A DNA stretch of 64,000 bases, taken from Candidatus Woesearchaeota archaeon. Lineage in GTDB: Archaea; Nanobdellota; Nanobdellia; Woesearchaeales; JABGUJ01. How positions within the stretch are numbered: position 1 is the first letter of the stretch; each line of letters begins with the position of its first letter. Of the stretch, positions 1 through 9,426 are shown one piece after another. The DNA lies in contig JABGUJ010000001.1 in the NCBI GenBank assembly GCA_018646625.1, forward strand, positions 69,534-133,533, read 5' to 3'. A program made the position numbers and the translations under genes. Below the pieces are notes generated by a model. That model was not told the origin of the DNA and made no database searches. It saw nothing but the letters and a program-made list of their open reading frames with translations.

Positions 1-2308
1 CGGGTTCAGATTCCGAAGGTGTTTGAACATGCACAGTTGAAGGTTTAGCTACCCAAGAACCGCCACCAACACTATCGGCACCATTATTCTCATCCTTATC
101 GCCATCTTTATTTCCACCAGAAGATCCGCCTAAAGTATATACCTCAAAAGAATCGCTATGTGAATATGTTAGTTCATTCTCAGCACTAACTGAAGCAACA
201 ACATCATAGTCACCTACAGAAGTTGGAGCATTAAATGAATGAGTAAATTCTCCATCAACAAGATCAACAACCTCATCATCTCCCGGCAAAGTTAATTGCA
301 CAGAATCTTCAGGAACATCAGAGCCATTATCATAGTACACAGTACCAGTTAAAGAAACCGAAGCGCCTTTAGTTACATCATCATCTGCAAAACTAAAATC
401 AATATCGTAATTATAAGTTACCTCAAACAGTTCATCTTCTACTGCAGAATTACCTAAAGTATCATCAGCAGATAGTTCTAACACATACTCTCCGAGTAAC
501 ACAGCACTAGATAAAGTTAAAGTTCCAGTATAAACATCACCAGAATCATGAACAAAATCAACTAAGTATGAAGTATTATCTGCATCATAAACAATGCCTT
601 CTACCGAATCAGAGTCAACACCACTGATATCTGTAATAGTAGCTTCAAAATCAACATCTCCATCTCTAGTAACTAAATCTAAAGCAGTAATCACAATAGT
701 AGGACCAGATAAATCAACAGCCATTAAGCTAAAATCATCAGAATCATCAGAGTTACCCACATCATCTTCACAACGCAAGAACCAAGTCCTATTACCTAAA
801 TCTAAAGTTTCACTAAATTCGCTTAGCACACCACTAGCAAGAGAAATCTCCTTGACAGAAACGCCATCCACAAACAATTCACAATCCAACACAGAATCAT
901 AATTATCTGTAACATTAACCACAAATTGCACATGATGATCAGTCTCAACACCATCAGCAGGAGATACTATCTCCAAACTAGGCGCAGTTAAATCAATCAC
1001 ATAAACATAAACGTGAGATAAAGAATTACCGGCAGCATCAGATGCTACAACACCAAAAGAAAATGTTCCTTCACCTAATGAAGAAGTATCTAAAGCAAAA
1101 ACACCTTCACCAAGAGTATTTACAATCAAAGAACTATTCCCTTCTAATACAATACTAACATTCCTCAACTCATAATTATCAGTTACATTAACATAAATAA
1201 AATCTCCTTGTGCCAATATAGAAGCATTCGCAGGACTCAACCCACTAACTTCAGGCGCGGTCAGATCTAAAGTAACAGTCCTCTGTTCAGTACTGTTAAC
1301 AAAACCCACACCATCTTCACAAGAGATGCTCCATTGATGTTCTCCTTCACTCAAACCAACAGTACTAAAATTAGCAGCCACATCATTCTCAAAGTAACCT
1401 GCTGAAACCGACACATCGTCGACCAAAAGTTCACAGTAAAGAGTATCCGCTAAATTATCATGAGGAGTAAATATGAAAAAATGTTGTGCACCAAGCAAAG
1501 CATCATCTTCAGGAGAATGCAATTCAACCCAAGGAGCTAAACCATCAATCGTTATTCTTCCAGTATAAGTAACAGTCTCTAAAGCATTGTTACTAACTTC
1601 ATATTCAAAACAAATCTCATCAGAATCTTCAAAAGAAGATAAATCAATAACCGTTGTACAAGATTCTCCGACACAATCTAAATCTTTTTGAGAAACATTA
1701 CTAGTATCACATAAATAATAATCAAAAGTTGCAGATTTTATTCCCGTCTCAGGGTCTGTAACATTTATTCTAACTAATTGATCAGAAGTGCCTTCTCTAA
1801 CATAATCTCCAGAAGCAGGATACACTTCAGATATAACAGGAGCAGTATCATCGTTAAACACAGTAAAATTTATTTCAATCTGTGTTAAATCGCCATCATT
1901 ATCTAAAAGCTTAGCAACCCATACCAATTCTTCATCAGAATCTACTAATGCCGCCGTTGCATTAAATCTAAAATACTGAACAGCATCATCAACACCGCCC
2001 AACACAGCAGCCCATCTAAGATCCTTAGGAGAACCTAGCGCATCATTAACAAAAGAAGTAACATAATTGTCTGGCTCAGTAAGAGACCCAGTCAAAACCG
2101 AATAACTAACAGGAGAACCTGGAACAACTAAAGTAATATCACCAATAGCGTCACTATCAGAATTACTAACTGCAAATACAAATCTAGAATTAACAGACTC
2201 ATAATATGAATTAGCACTCAAAGAAACTCCACCATCATTTAATGCAAATACAGACAATGAAAACACAACTACAAAAAAAGCTATCAGTACACCTCTTCTA
2301 CAATACAC
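1..2308 (-). CDS. Secreted Ig-like repeat protein (C-terminus beyond window)
   Basis: The minus frame is open from a GTG at 2308 to the left edge, about 769 residues, with the C-terminus missing. The N-terminus (MYCRRGVLIAFFVVVFSLS...) reads as a signal peptide followed by a mature start near ALNDGG. The rest is a chain of beta-sandwich-like repeats of about 90-100 residues, joined by recurring DLTAP-type linkers followed by SP-D motifs, typical of Ig-like surface adhesins. Several repeats hold a pair of cysteines (for example ISCEDGVG and LRCEDDVG). Near the left edge lies a Gly/Asp/Lys-rich low-complexity linker (GGSSGGNKDGDKDENNG). The GTG start follows GAGGTG at a short spacing, and a TATA-like TATTTAAA lies at 2331-2338. 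It probably acts on the cell surface; the ligand is unknown. Confidence is high for a secreted repeat protein and low for any specific role. Confidence 0.82.
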   Translation of the reverse strand, partial: MYCRRGVLIAFFVVVFSLSVFALNDGGVSLSANSYYESVNSRFVFAVSNSDSDAIGDITLVVPGSPVSYSVLTGSLTEPDNYVTSFVNDALGSPKDLRWAAVLGGVDDAVQYFRFNATAALVDSDEELVWVAKLLDNDGDLTQIEINFTVFNDDTAPVISEVYPASGDYVREGTSDQLVRINVTDPETGIKSATFDYYLCDTSNVSQKDLDCVGESCTTVIDLSSFEDSDEICFEYEVSNNALETVTYTGRITIDGLAPWVELHSPEDDALLGAQHFFIFTPHDNLADTLYCELLVDDVSVSAGYFENDVAANFSTVGLSEGEHQWSISCEDGVGFVNSTEQRTVTLDLTAPEVSGLSPANASILAQGDFIYVNVTDNYELRNVSIVLEGNSSLIVNTLGEGVFALDTSSLGEGTFSFGVVASDAAGNSLSHVYVYVIDLTAPSLEIVSPADGVETDHHVQFVVNVTDNYDSVLDCELFVDGVSVKEISLASGVLSEFSETLDLGNRTWFLRCEDDVGNSDDSDDFSLMAVDLSGPTIVITALDLVTRDGDVDFEATITDISGVDSDSVEGIVYDADNTSYLVDFVHDSGDVYTGTLTLSSAVLLGEYVLELSADDTLGNSAVEDELFEVTYNYDIDFSFADDDVTKGASVSLTGTVYYDNGSDVPEDSVQLTLPGDDEVVDLVDGEFTHSFNAPTSVGDYDVVASVSAENELTYSHSDSFEVYTLGGSSGGNKDGDKDENNGADSVGGGSWVAKPSTVHVQTPSESEP

Positions 2309-2470
2309 AGTACACCTCTTCGTCCAAACCTATTTAAAGCACATAAATATGAAATAGGTATATAAATATTACGATTAAGTATACTAATTAACCAATCTAG
2401 CACCTCAACCAAGACTAAAAAAGAAAAATCAGTCCAAAAATATTTAAATTATGACACAAAGAACAAAGTC

Positions 2471-3100
2471 ATGACAAATATCAATCAAACGGTTTGGAGA
2501 CTTCTTGCACAAGATTTAAGCATACAAAAAAACCTAAAAAAGGGCCTAATCAACGTAAGAGGACTTGCAAAATACTTAATCGAAACATATAATCTACGAG
2601 CTTCGCTTGACGCAGTGATTAGCGCAATACGAAGATTCGAGAATTCAGAAACGTTCAAAGACGAAGAAGAATTATCAAAAAAAATATTCAAAGATTGTGT
2701 TTTCTTCACAAAAAATCACATGGCTTGCTTAACCATACGACTAGACTCTGAAATTGGAAAGTTAGAAGACGTATTCAGCAAAACCCGAAAAAACTTCAGA
2801 CTAATCAGAGCAAAAAAATATTCAAAGATAATTATTGATCAACCATACCTAGAACGATTAATAGAACTTTTCAAAAAAGAGGACATCATAGAAGTGCAAA
2901 GAGATCTCAGCGAGTTAAGAATTGTTCTTGAGAAAGAAAGCCCAGAAATGGTTGGCGTACTTTCAAAGATCACAAACGAGATTGCAATGCATAATGTGCC
3001 AATTGTAGAAATAATTTCTTGCTTACCTGATACTCTAGTATACGTAAGAGAGGACGATACTTTAAGAGCTCATCAAGCAATAATGGAATTAACAAAATAA
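2471..3100 (+). CDS. ACT-domain regulatory protein
   Basis: This 209-residue soluble protein has an N-terminal helical part (about residues 1-75) that looks like a small helix-turn-helix or helical bundle, and a C-terminal half with two ACT-like units. The segment from about 140 (LRIVLEKESPEMVGVLSKIT) through VPIVEIISCLPDTLVYVRED matches the pattern of ACT domains in aspartate kinases, which bind amino acids. No kinase domain is present, so it is a stand-alone sensor rather than an enzyme. A TATA-like TATTTAAAT at 2440-2448 is centred about 26 bp before the ATG, so the transcript is probably leaderless. The ligand and target are unknown. Confidence 0.72.
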   Translation: MTNINQTVWRLLAQDLSIQKNLKKGLINVRGLAKYLIETYNLRASLDAVISAIRRFENSETFKDEEELSKKIFKDCVFFTKNHMACLTIRLDSEIGKLEDVFSKTRKNFRLIRAKKYSKIIIDQPYLERLIELFKKEDIIEVQRDLSELRIVLEKESPEMVGVLSKITNEIAMHNVPIVEIISCLPDTLVYVREDDTLRAHQAIMELTK

Positions 3101-3105
3101 GAATT

Positions 3106-3234
3106 CTATCCAGCAACAAACTTGCCATCAAAAGAAGAATCTTCAGAAAAATCAGAATCTAAATCGTAAGGGCTAGAAAGCTGCTTCAATCCCATGCTCT
3201 TGATCGCAAGCGCCACAACCCTCGAATTTACCAT
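3106..3234 (-). CDS. Possible small protein, 42 aa
   Basis: A short minus ORF runs from the ATG at 3234 to a TAG at 3106-3108. It begins MVNSRVVALAIKSMGLKQLS and ends with an acidic, Ser/Asp-rich tail (DLDSDFSEDSSFDGKFVAG). A TATA-like AATATATAA at 3262-3270 would place transcription within a few bases of the ATG, as for many genes here, and GAG immediately precedes the ATG. I do not recognise the product. The amphipathic start and acidic tail look protein-like, but 42 codons could be open by chance. Confidence 0.4.
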   Translation of the reverse strand: MVNSRVVALAIKSMGLKQLSSPYDLDSDFSEDSSFDGKFVAG

Positions 3235-3307
3235 CTCAACCGTAAAATATAATAGATAACTAATATATAAGTCTAACTAAAATAGGAAAAAAGAGAGAAA
3301 AAGAAAA

Positions 3308-4246
3308 CTAACGTGCTTGAGTTCTCATAGCGTCAAACACTTCCCTATGTCTGGGAGACATTCCCGAGTCATACATCAAAGAAACTGTAAATTGAGTATC
3401 AGAACCATTTGATTGACAAATAGCTCTAACACCATCAAGGTCTCCACCTTTCTTACCTCTATCCTCAACTCTAACTACACCAAAAGTCTCAACGGCCTCA
3501 CGTGCAACAGTGCTATACGGCACATCCGTTCTTTCAGCAAGAAATCTTTCAAAAACATCAAGAGATAATCTCGCCTGATCTCCCAAACAATCTGTAACTG
3601 ACATCAAATCAATACCAGGTTTAGAACCAATTTTGTTATACAAACCATCATCAGGATCAGCTAAATAATCCATCGCCTTAGTTAAATCATCCGAGGTTAA
3701 TATATGTGGCAAAATACCATAAGCAAAAGGTGGTAACAAAGCATAACCGAATCCAGCATCATCAGGAGATGCTTGAACCCACCAACCATCAGTGTCGGTC
3801 ATTACTAATCCACGCACTCTTCTAACAAAATCTCTCTTCGCATCTAAACCTTCAACAAGATTCACTGCACCAACAACCTTCTCAAAAAGAACATCATAAG
3901 TAACATCAACAGTTTGCGCATCATCACCTTCACCACAAACTAACTTTGCATCATCTAATTCATATTGAATAATCATAGTAGCCGCCAAACCAATAAGGTC
4001 GTTAGCTAAATTCTTCAAGCCATCTTTATGAGCTTCTATTCTAGATCCAGGTAAATCAGAAACAGACGTTTCTAAAGCACCATAAATCGCAGTAACATAT
4101 GGCTCAGCATTAAGATCTCTTAATTCTAAATTTTCAACAAACGCAGGATTTCTTGAAACCCCTGGTCTGTGTTCATCACGAACCTTTTCACCAGTTCTTA
4201 CAATTATGTCCAAAGTTTTTCGTACATCTTCAGTATCAACTCTCAT
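3308..4246 (-). CDS. Hypothetical soluble protein, 312 aa
   Basis: I do not recognise this protein. It is acidic, soluble and largely helical in appearance, with no signal peptide or membrane span. The N-terminal part (RVDTEDVRKTLDIIVRTGEKVRDEH) is helical. The middle contains DTDGWWVQASPDDAGFGYALLPPFAYG, and the C-terminus ends RHREVFDAMRTQAR. The ATG at 4246 is preceded by GGGGAGTGAT about 6 bases upstream, a good ribosome-binding site. A TATA-like TTTATAAA lies at 4294-4301. It stands alone: the gene on one side is on the other strand or has its own promoter, and the EamA gene downstream ends the next unit. Confidence 0.75.
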   Translation of the reverse strand: MRVDTEDVRKTLDIIVRTGEKVRDEHRPGVSRNPAFVENLELRDLNAEPYVTAIYGALETSVSDLPGSRIEAHKDGLKNLANDLIGLAATMIIQYELDDAKLVCGEGDDAQTVDVTYDVLFEKVVGAVNLVEGLDAKRDFVRRVRGLVMTDTDGWWVQASPDDAGFGYALLPPFAYGILPHILTSDDLTKAMDYLADPDDGLYNKIGSKPGIDLMSVTDCLGDQARLSLDVFERFLAERTDVPYSTVAREAVETFGVVRVEDRGKKGGDLDGVRAICQSNGSDTQFTVSLMYDSGMSPRHREVFDAMRTQAR

Positions 4247-4326
4247 ATAATATCACTCCCCAATAGTCAATTCATAACGATGTTAATAGCTTATTTATAA
4301 AGCTTACGAAGTCTCAGAACTCTAAT

Positions 4327-5184
4327 TTAAAGCCAGACAAGAACTAAACCAAGAATAATCATAGCAACACCAATTGCTTGATTAGTCTCCATTTTTTCCT
4401 TCAAAACAAACCTACCCAGAATAACACTAAACAAAGCAGACGCCGACACAACAGGAATAACCACAGAAAACAAACCATAATGCAAAGCAAAGTAAAATGC
4501 AATCGCACCTACTGCAAACAACAAACCAGCATAGATGATATCGTATGTCTTAATTTCTTTAACTTTACTAATACTTTCTCCAAACAAGAAAAACAATAAT
4601 GCTATTACGACAAAAATTAAAATCTCCATATACAAATTAGCATAAAATGGACCAATATCCTTAACCGCAAAGTTTGTCATCATGTTCCACACAGCCCAAC
4701 CAATTGCAACAACAAGTGACAAAAAAGCGCCTTCAACAAAAAACTTTTCCTTTCGCCTTAGTTTAGAAAATCTAGTAGCAGAAAGCAAACCACCAACAAT
4801 AACCACGCCCACTGCAAAATATTGAAATATCGAAAGAGTTTCATTAAACAGATAATACCCTAACAACACAGACACAATAGCATGAGAATGCGCTAAAGGA
4901 ATATTCACAGAAATATTACCAATATGAATTGTTTTGTAATATAGTACCAAAGTGAGTGCTCCAACAATACCCCCAACAATTATATAGATTAAGCTCTGGG
5001 CTCCTGGTAACACAATCTTACTATTAAACATAAAGAACAGAAACAAGAAAAATACAAGTACTATATGAACTGCAAAAGTGGTCAACAACACACCAACTCG
5101 ATGAATAACCTTTTTCGTAAAGAAAGGATAAACACCATAACCAAAAGCACAAAGAAGTGCCAACCCAATGCTAAAAAGCTCCAT
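4327..5184 (-). CDS. EamA/DMT-family transporter
   Basis: This 285-residue integral membrane protein has about ten hydrophobic segments arranged as two five-helix halves, the usual layout and length of EamA (drug/metabolite transporter superfamily) permeases. The second half repeats the pattern of the first, with an ALFSVILGRFVLKEKM motif matching the end of an EamA domain (first-half counterpart SVLLGYYLFNETLS). Family members export or exchange small metabolites; the substrate cannot be told from sequence. The ATG at 5184 follows GAGGTAAT. It begins 13 bases after the stop of the HAD phosphatase gene and is probably the third gene of that operon. Confidence 0.85.
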   Translation of the reverse strand: MELFSIGLALLCAFGYGVYPFFTKKVIHRVGVLLTTFAVHIVLVFFLFLFFMFNSKIVLPGAQSLIYIIVGGIVGALTLVLYYKTIHIGNISVNIPLAHSHAIVSVLLGYYLFNETLSIFQYFAVGVVIVGGLLSATRFSKLRRKEKFFVEGAFLSLVVAIGWAVWNMMTNFAVKDIGPFYANLYMEILIFVVIALLFFLFGESISKVKEIKTYDIIYAGLLFAVGAIAFYFALHYGLFSVVIPVVSASALFSVILGRFVLKEKMETNQAIGVAMIILGLVLVWL

Positions 5185-5196
5185 ATTACCTCTTTT

Positions 5197-5826
5197 TTAC
5201 GACAAGTATGGCAGTATTTCTCTTAAATCTTTCTTTTTTATTTCAACATCGCACACAGATCGTAATTCATCAGAACCAGAATTAAAGGCAATTGAAAAAC
5301 CAACCAATTTAGCTTTCTCAACATCATTATCATTATCTCCTACAGAAACAACCTCAGAAAGCAACACATTCTCTTTATCACATACTTCTTTGAGAAACTT
5401 AGCTTTACTTCCAAATCCAATCGGCCAATCAAATTCACCTGTGATAATCCCATTAGAAACCATTAAATTATTACTAAAAACATAGTCCACTCCCAACTCA
5501 TCTCTTGCCCGCTCAACCAAATGTTTAGGACCTGAAGAAATAATCACAGTCTTGATACCGCGTTTCTTCAATTCAGAAAAAGTGTCCTTAACACCAAAAA
5601 TATACTCAGTACTTGCCACTAAATCAAAATAAGGATCTGCGTTCTTGCCTTTCCACAATCTACCCACAACTTCCTTAACTAACTTAGCATAATCTGTTTT
5701 CAAATATTTCTCAGTCAACTCTTTTCCTTCCTCATACGTCCCTAAAGCTTTATGCAACCTAAGCCAGAAATTATTACCTTCAAACAACACACCATCCATA
5801 TCAAAACAAACTAGTTTATACGTCAA
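5197..5826 (-). CDS. HAD-family phosphatase (SerB-like)
   Basis: This 209-residue protein has the full set of HAD motifs. The nucleophile loop FDMDGVLF is at about residues 8-15, a Ser motif (VIISSGP) at about 95-101, a Lys region (GFGSKAKFLKEV), and the acidic loop VSVGDNDNDVEKA near 160. The helical cap between motifs 1 and 2 and the DNDNDVE motif place it near phosphoserine phosphatase-like (HAD-IB) enzymes. It hydrolyses a phosphate ester, but the substrate is not defined by what I see. Its start overlaps the end of the upstream SLOG-like gene by 4 bases, implying translational coupling. Confidence 0.83.
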   Translation of the reverse strand: MTYKLVCFDMDGVLFEGNNFWLRLHKALGTYEEGKELTEKYLKTDYAKLVKEVVGRLWKGKNADPYFDLVASTEYIFGVKDTFSELKKRGIKTVIISSGPKHLVERARDELGVDYVFSNNLMVSNGIITGEFDWPIGFGSKAKFLKEVCDKENVLLSEVVSVGDNDNDVEKAKLVGFSIAFNSGSDELRSVCDVEIKKKDLREILPYLS

Positions 5827-6311
5827 CCCAGCATCAACTCATCAACAGAAATATATTCAATATCTAATTCCTCATCAATTTCTTTAGGAATTTTAGAAGA
5901 TATAAATTCATCAACTACAAAGATTTTTTTTACTTTGAACCATTTAGTAAAACACAACTCCGCCATAGAGCCACAACCTAAACCCATCACAACCAAAACA
6001 TCGCTAACATCTAACATAGCTTCAATTTGATTTCTCCAAGTTCCACAATCTAACACTTCAGTACAAACAGAAGAATTTAAAAAATCAATTCCAAACTCAG
6101 TATCGTTCTTAGGAACCACCCCAATCACCTTACCAGTATGCTTACAAGCAACATACTCAGACAAGGATCCTTTGTGTGGAACAATCACAATCTCCTTACC
6201 AGATAAAGCACTAATCACTTTATCAACATTAGAATAAAATTCAGATTCAGATATACCTAGAACCTCTACTCGTTTGCCAACATTAACCGGAGCAGAAATT
6301 GCGATCTTCAT
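5823..6311 (-). CDS. SLOG/LOG-like Rossmann protein
   Basis: This protein of about 162 residues starts MKIAISAPVNVGKRVEVLG and ends in DELMLG. It has a Rossmann-like pattern with VLVVMGLGCGSMAELCFTKW near residue 110, resembling the PGGxGTxxE region of LOG/SLOG nucleotide-binding proteins with the canonical motif altered. I place the ATG at 6311 rather than 6323, because a TATA-like CTTTAAAA at 6333-6340 is centred about 26 bp upstream of 6311. It is the first gene of a minus-strand run with the HAD phosphatase and the EamA transporter. A nucleotide or nucleotide-sugar ligand is plausible but is an inference. Confidence 0.65.
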   Translation of the reverse strand: MKIAISAPVNVGKRVEVLGISESEFYSNVDKVISALSGKEIVIVPHKGSLSEYVACKHTGKVIGVVPKNDTEFGIDFLNSSVCTEVLDCGTWRNQIEAMLDVSDVLVVMGLGCGSMAELCFTKWFKVKKIFVVDEFISSKIPKEIDEELDIEYISVDELMLG

Positions 6312-6346
6312 AACAATAAACATAACCTAGAACTTTAAAAAATTAA

Positions 6347-7495
6347 CTAATATCCATAATGTCCGTTTATAACCCTAACAGTCGGACCTTGGGTAACATG
6401 CAATTCCCTACTTTTGTTGAACTCTCCATCCAACTGCCAAACAGTCGGCTTAGGAAAAACAATACGAGTATCTTGCGTAAGACGGTTATCCAAAACATCG
6501 GGAGGAAAAGAAGCATCACTAAAAGGTTGCATAATCTCCTTACCTGCACGAATTCTAGGAATATTTGGCACCAAACTCGCAGGATTAAAATCCGCACCTG
6601 CAACACAAACATGAAATCCGCCACCTTGACCTGCATGATAAAGCGCATGAAAACCTAGACCCACATCACTAAACGCACCACACAAAACTCCAAGATAATC
6701 CTTCTCAACCGCCGGCTCACCATCTACACTAACAGAAGCACGAGTAGAGCTACGCAAAAACTTCAAGAACTTACCAGCTCGCCCAAAAGTCGCAGCATAA
6801 AGAATACTTGAACCAACTCCCCTCAAAACAAACAAAGCACCATACAAAGGAGAAGACTTCCCACTTTTCATCCATTCATCCGATGTAGGAATGCCGGCCT
6901 TACTATAATATGAAGCTAACAAATTAACAGGAAAACCAAAACCAACCAATCCACCATAACGCAACTTATCTCCATCATCAACACACAACAAATCTAAGTT
7001 AAAAGTTGAAACAGGCTTGGCACCACTAGCAACCTCACATAAAGCATCAAGGTTTGCAAAAGGATCCCTGCCCTTAATGCCACAATTTTTCTTAGTAGTA
7101 GTCATAGTACCACCACCTAAGAAAGTCACATAAGGAGTTTCATCTCCCCAAACATTAACAATCTCCGTATTTGTTAAAGTACTAACCCCATCTCCACCAA
7201 GCAGTGCAATGACTAAATCATCAACAGAACTAACATCATCACGTAAAACAGTTAATGCGCCGTTCAACTGATCAGTAGAACCAACTACAGATAAATTTGG
7301 ATTCTCATCCTCTAACATTCTTAAGACCTGAGAACACTCACCATTATCCCTCATCTTCACAGGATCATAGTGCAGAATAATTCCACCGCCAAGCTCTCCA
7401 ACTTGTTGAGCCAAAGACTCAACCCTCATCAAATTACCAAGTAGTTCTTTAACTAATCCATTCGAATGCAAACTTCCAACAACATACGGCCTCAT
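6347..7495 (-). CDS. Diacylglycerol kinase-like lipid kinase
   Basis: This 382-residue protein resembles the DAGK/YegS lipid-kinase fold. It has GGDGV at about residues 100-104 in place of the usual GGDGT, a glycine-rich GGGTMTTTKKNCGI loop at about 127-140 in the position of the PxGTxNDFAR motif, and a C-terminal LDGEF resembling the conserved DGE. Such enzymes phosphorylate lipids such as diacylglycerol or archaeal isoprenoid alcohols. The GGDGT threonine and the usual Asn-Asp pair are altered, so activity or substrate may be unusual. The promoter GAAAGCTTTATAA at about 7519-7531 (minus sense) places transcription at about the ATG, so the message is leaderless. Confidence 0.75.
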   Translation of the reverse strand: MRPYVVGSLHSNGLVKELLGNLMRVESLAQQVGELGGGIILHYDPVKMRDNGECSQVLRMLEDENPNLSVVGSTDQLNGALTVLRDDVSSVDDLVIALLGGDGVSTLTNTEIVNVWGDETPYVTFLGGGTMTTTKKNCGIKGRDPFANLDALCEVASGAKPVSTFNLDLLCVDDGDKLRYGGLVGFGFPVNLLASYYSKAGIPTSDEWMKSGKSSPLYGALFVLRGVGSSILYAATFGRAGKFLKFLRSSTRASVSVDGEPAVEKDYLGVLCGAFSDVGLGFHALYHAGQGGGFHVCVAGADFNPASLVPNIPRIRAGKEIMQPFSDASFPPDVLDNRLTQDTRIVFPKPTVWQLDGEFNKSRELHVTQGPTVRVINGHYGY

Positions 7496-7578
7496 ACCTC
7501 AACCAGAAAAAAAGCACATTATAAAGCTTTCGCAAGTATACATTTAGAAGTAGTTAAAAAGAAGAAAAAAGTAAAGGC

Positions 7579-9327
7579 TCAATCGCCTTTAAAGGTAGAA
7601 GCAATATGTAATTCCTTAAGTTGATCATCACCAACATCAGCAGGACTACCATCCATAGGACAATGCGCATTCTTGTTTTTAGGAAAAGCAATTACTTCTC
7701 TTATGTCTGTTAATCCACAAGCTAATGCTACAACCCTATCGAAGCCAATACCCATTCCACCGTGAGGAGGAGCGCCGTATCTAAATGCTTCCAACAAGAA
7801 TCCAAATTTGTTTTCCGCTTCATCCTCAGTTAGTCCAATAGTTTTCATTATTTTCTTCTGAAGATCAGGATCAGTAATTCTTAAAGAACCAGAAGCTAGT
7901 TCAACACCGTTAAGAACCATATCGTACTGAGTACAAAGAACCTTACCAGGATCTGAATCTAGCAACTCAATGCATTCTTCTTTAGGTTGACAAAACAAAT
8001 GATGACATGCATCCCACTTGTCAGAATCTTCATTCCATTCAAACAATGGAAAATCAGTAATCCAACAAAACTTAAACGTTTTTGGATCATACAAATTTAA
8101 TTCTGCACCCAGATGATTTCGCAATCTAGACAATGCATCATTAACAACAGTCCATTTATCAGCAACGAAAAACAAAGTACTTCCATTCTTAGCACCAGTT
8201 TTTTCAACAATTGCTTTTTTCTCATCATCAGATAAGAACTTTGCAAAACCGCCATCAAGACTACCTTCAACAACTTTCAAAGCAGCCAAACCTTTTGCAC
8301 CATGCCTTTTAGCAATAGCTTCTAAAGCTTCAACTTCCTTTCTCGAAAATTCTTTTTCAGGATTTATGCATTTAACAATTCCGTTTCCTGCAACAATCTT
8401 CTTAAACAAATCAAATCCACTCTCTTTAAACACATCAGACAAGTCATAAAGAAACAAGTCAAATCTAATATCAGGTTTATCAATACCATATTTACCCATT
8501 GATTCATAGTATGGAATTTTTAAGAACGGAGTTTCTAATTCATAATTCAAAGTTTCTTTAAAGATGCTTTTCATGATCCCCTCTCCAGTCTCAAACAAAT
8601 CATCTAAAGACGGAAAAGTCATTTCCAAATCTATTTGAGTATGCTCGGGCTGACGATCTGCTCTCAAGTCTTCATCCCTACAACAAATTGGAAATTGAAA
8701 ATACCTATCAAAACCACTAACCATCAATATTTGTTTATACAGTTGCGGTGATTGAGGTAAAGCATAAAACTTACTTGGATTAACTCTAGATGGAACAATA
8801 TAATCTCTCGCACCTTCAGGAGTTGCTCTAACCAAAACTGGCGTTTGTATTTCTAAAAATTGTTTAGAATTCAAAAACTGTCTTGCAGCAAACATTGCTT
8901 TACTTCTCAACGCAATTCTGCTTTGCATAATCGGCCTTCTCAAATCTAAAAATCTATACTTTAATCTAGTATCATCTGTTGCATTAGTTTCATCTTCAAC
9001 GGCCATTGGCAAAATTGCAGATTTATTAATAACAGCAAACTTAGAAACTTTAACTTCAATTGTACCTGTAGCTAAAACCGCATTAGGTTTATCTTTTTTT
9101 TCTACAACCCCACGCACTTCAACAACATCTTCTTTTCTTAAATCATTAGCAACATCAAAATCAGAATTATCAGGATTTACTATAACTTGAGTTACACCAT
9201 AGCGATCACGAATATCCACAAAAACTAATCCACCCAAATTTCTAGTATTATTTACCCAGCCCTGCAGACAAACTTCTTTGCCACAGTCATCTTCTCTTAA
9301 TTCCCCGCATGTATGTGTTCGTTTCAT
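7579..9327 (-). CDS. aspS: Aspartyl-tRNA synthetase, bacterial type
   Basis: This class II synthetase of about 582 residues attaches aspartate to tRNA. The N-terminal OB-fold (residues 1-100, GWVNNTRNLGGLVFVDIRD) precedes the catalytic domain with QSPQLYKQILM, motif 2 FPICCRDEDLRADRQPEHTQ and motif 3 GGMGIGFDRV. Between motifs 2 and 3 is an insertion of about 120 residues in the place of the bacterial GAD domain. Length, insertion and motif wording match bacterial AspRS; archaeal AspRS is about 430-440 residues and lacks the insertion. I start at the ATG at 9327. An upstream in-frame TTG at 9351 lies at the edge of the TATA box (9353-9360), and that box predicts transcription starting near 9330. 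Such enzymes can be discriminating or not; the sequence alone does not say. Confidence 0.95.
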   Translation of the reverse strand: MKRTHTCGELREDDCGKEVCLQGWVNNTRNLGGLVFVDIRDRYGVTQVIVNPDNSDFDVANDLRKEDVVEVRGVVEKKDKPNAVLATGTIEVKVSKFAVINKSAILPMAVEDETNATDDTRLKYRFLDLRRPIMQSRIALRSKAMFAARQFLNSKQFLEIQTPVLVRATPEGARDYIVPSRVNPSKFYALPQSPQLYKQILMVSGFDRYFQFPICCRDEDLRADRQPEHTQIDLEMTFPSLDDLFETGEGIMKSIFKETLNYELETPFLKIPYYESMGKYGIDKPDIRFDLFLYDLSDVFKESGFDLFKKIVAGNGIVKCINPEKEFSRKEVEALEAIAKRHGAKGLAALKVVEGSLDGGFAKFLSDDEKKAIVEKTGAKNGSTLFFVADKWTVVNDALSRLRNHLGAELNLYDPKTFKFCWITDFPLFEWNEDSDKWDACHHLFCQPKEECIELLDSDPGKVLCTQYDMVLNGVELASGSLRITDPDLQKKIMKTIGLTEDEAENKFGFLLEAFRYGAPPHGGMGIGFDRVVALACGLTDIREVIAFPKNKNAHCPMDGSPADVGDDQLKELHIASTFKGD

Positions 9328-9426
9328 AGTGAAGGCCGCTGAAGCTACCAAATTTATAAACCTTTTGAGATCCAGATCGGAGAAACCACTAAGTTATATA
9401 AATAGAAAAAAAGATACCCAACCACC

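Noticed and set aside
9328-9351. TTG start that would extend AspRS by 8 residues
   Set aside because: The TTG lies just inside the end of the TATA box, and transcription is predicted to begin near 9330, so the TTG would not be in the message.
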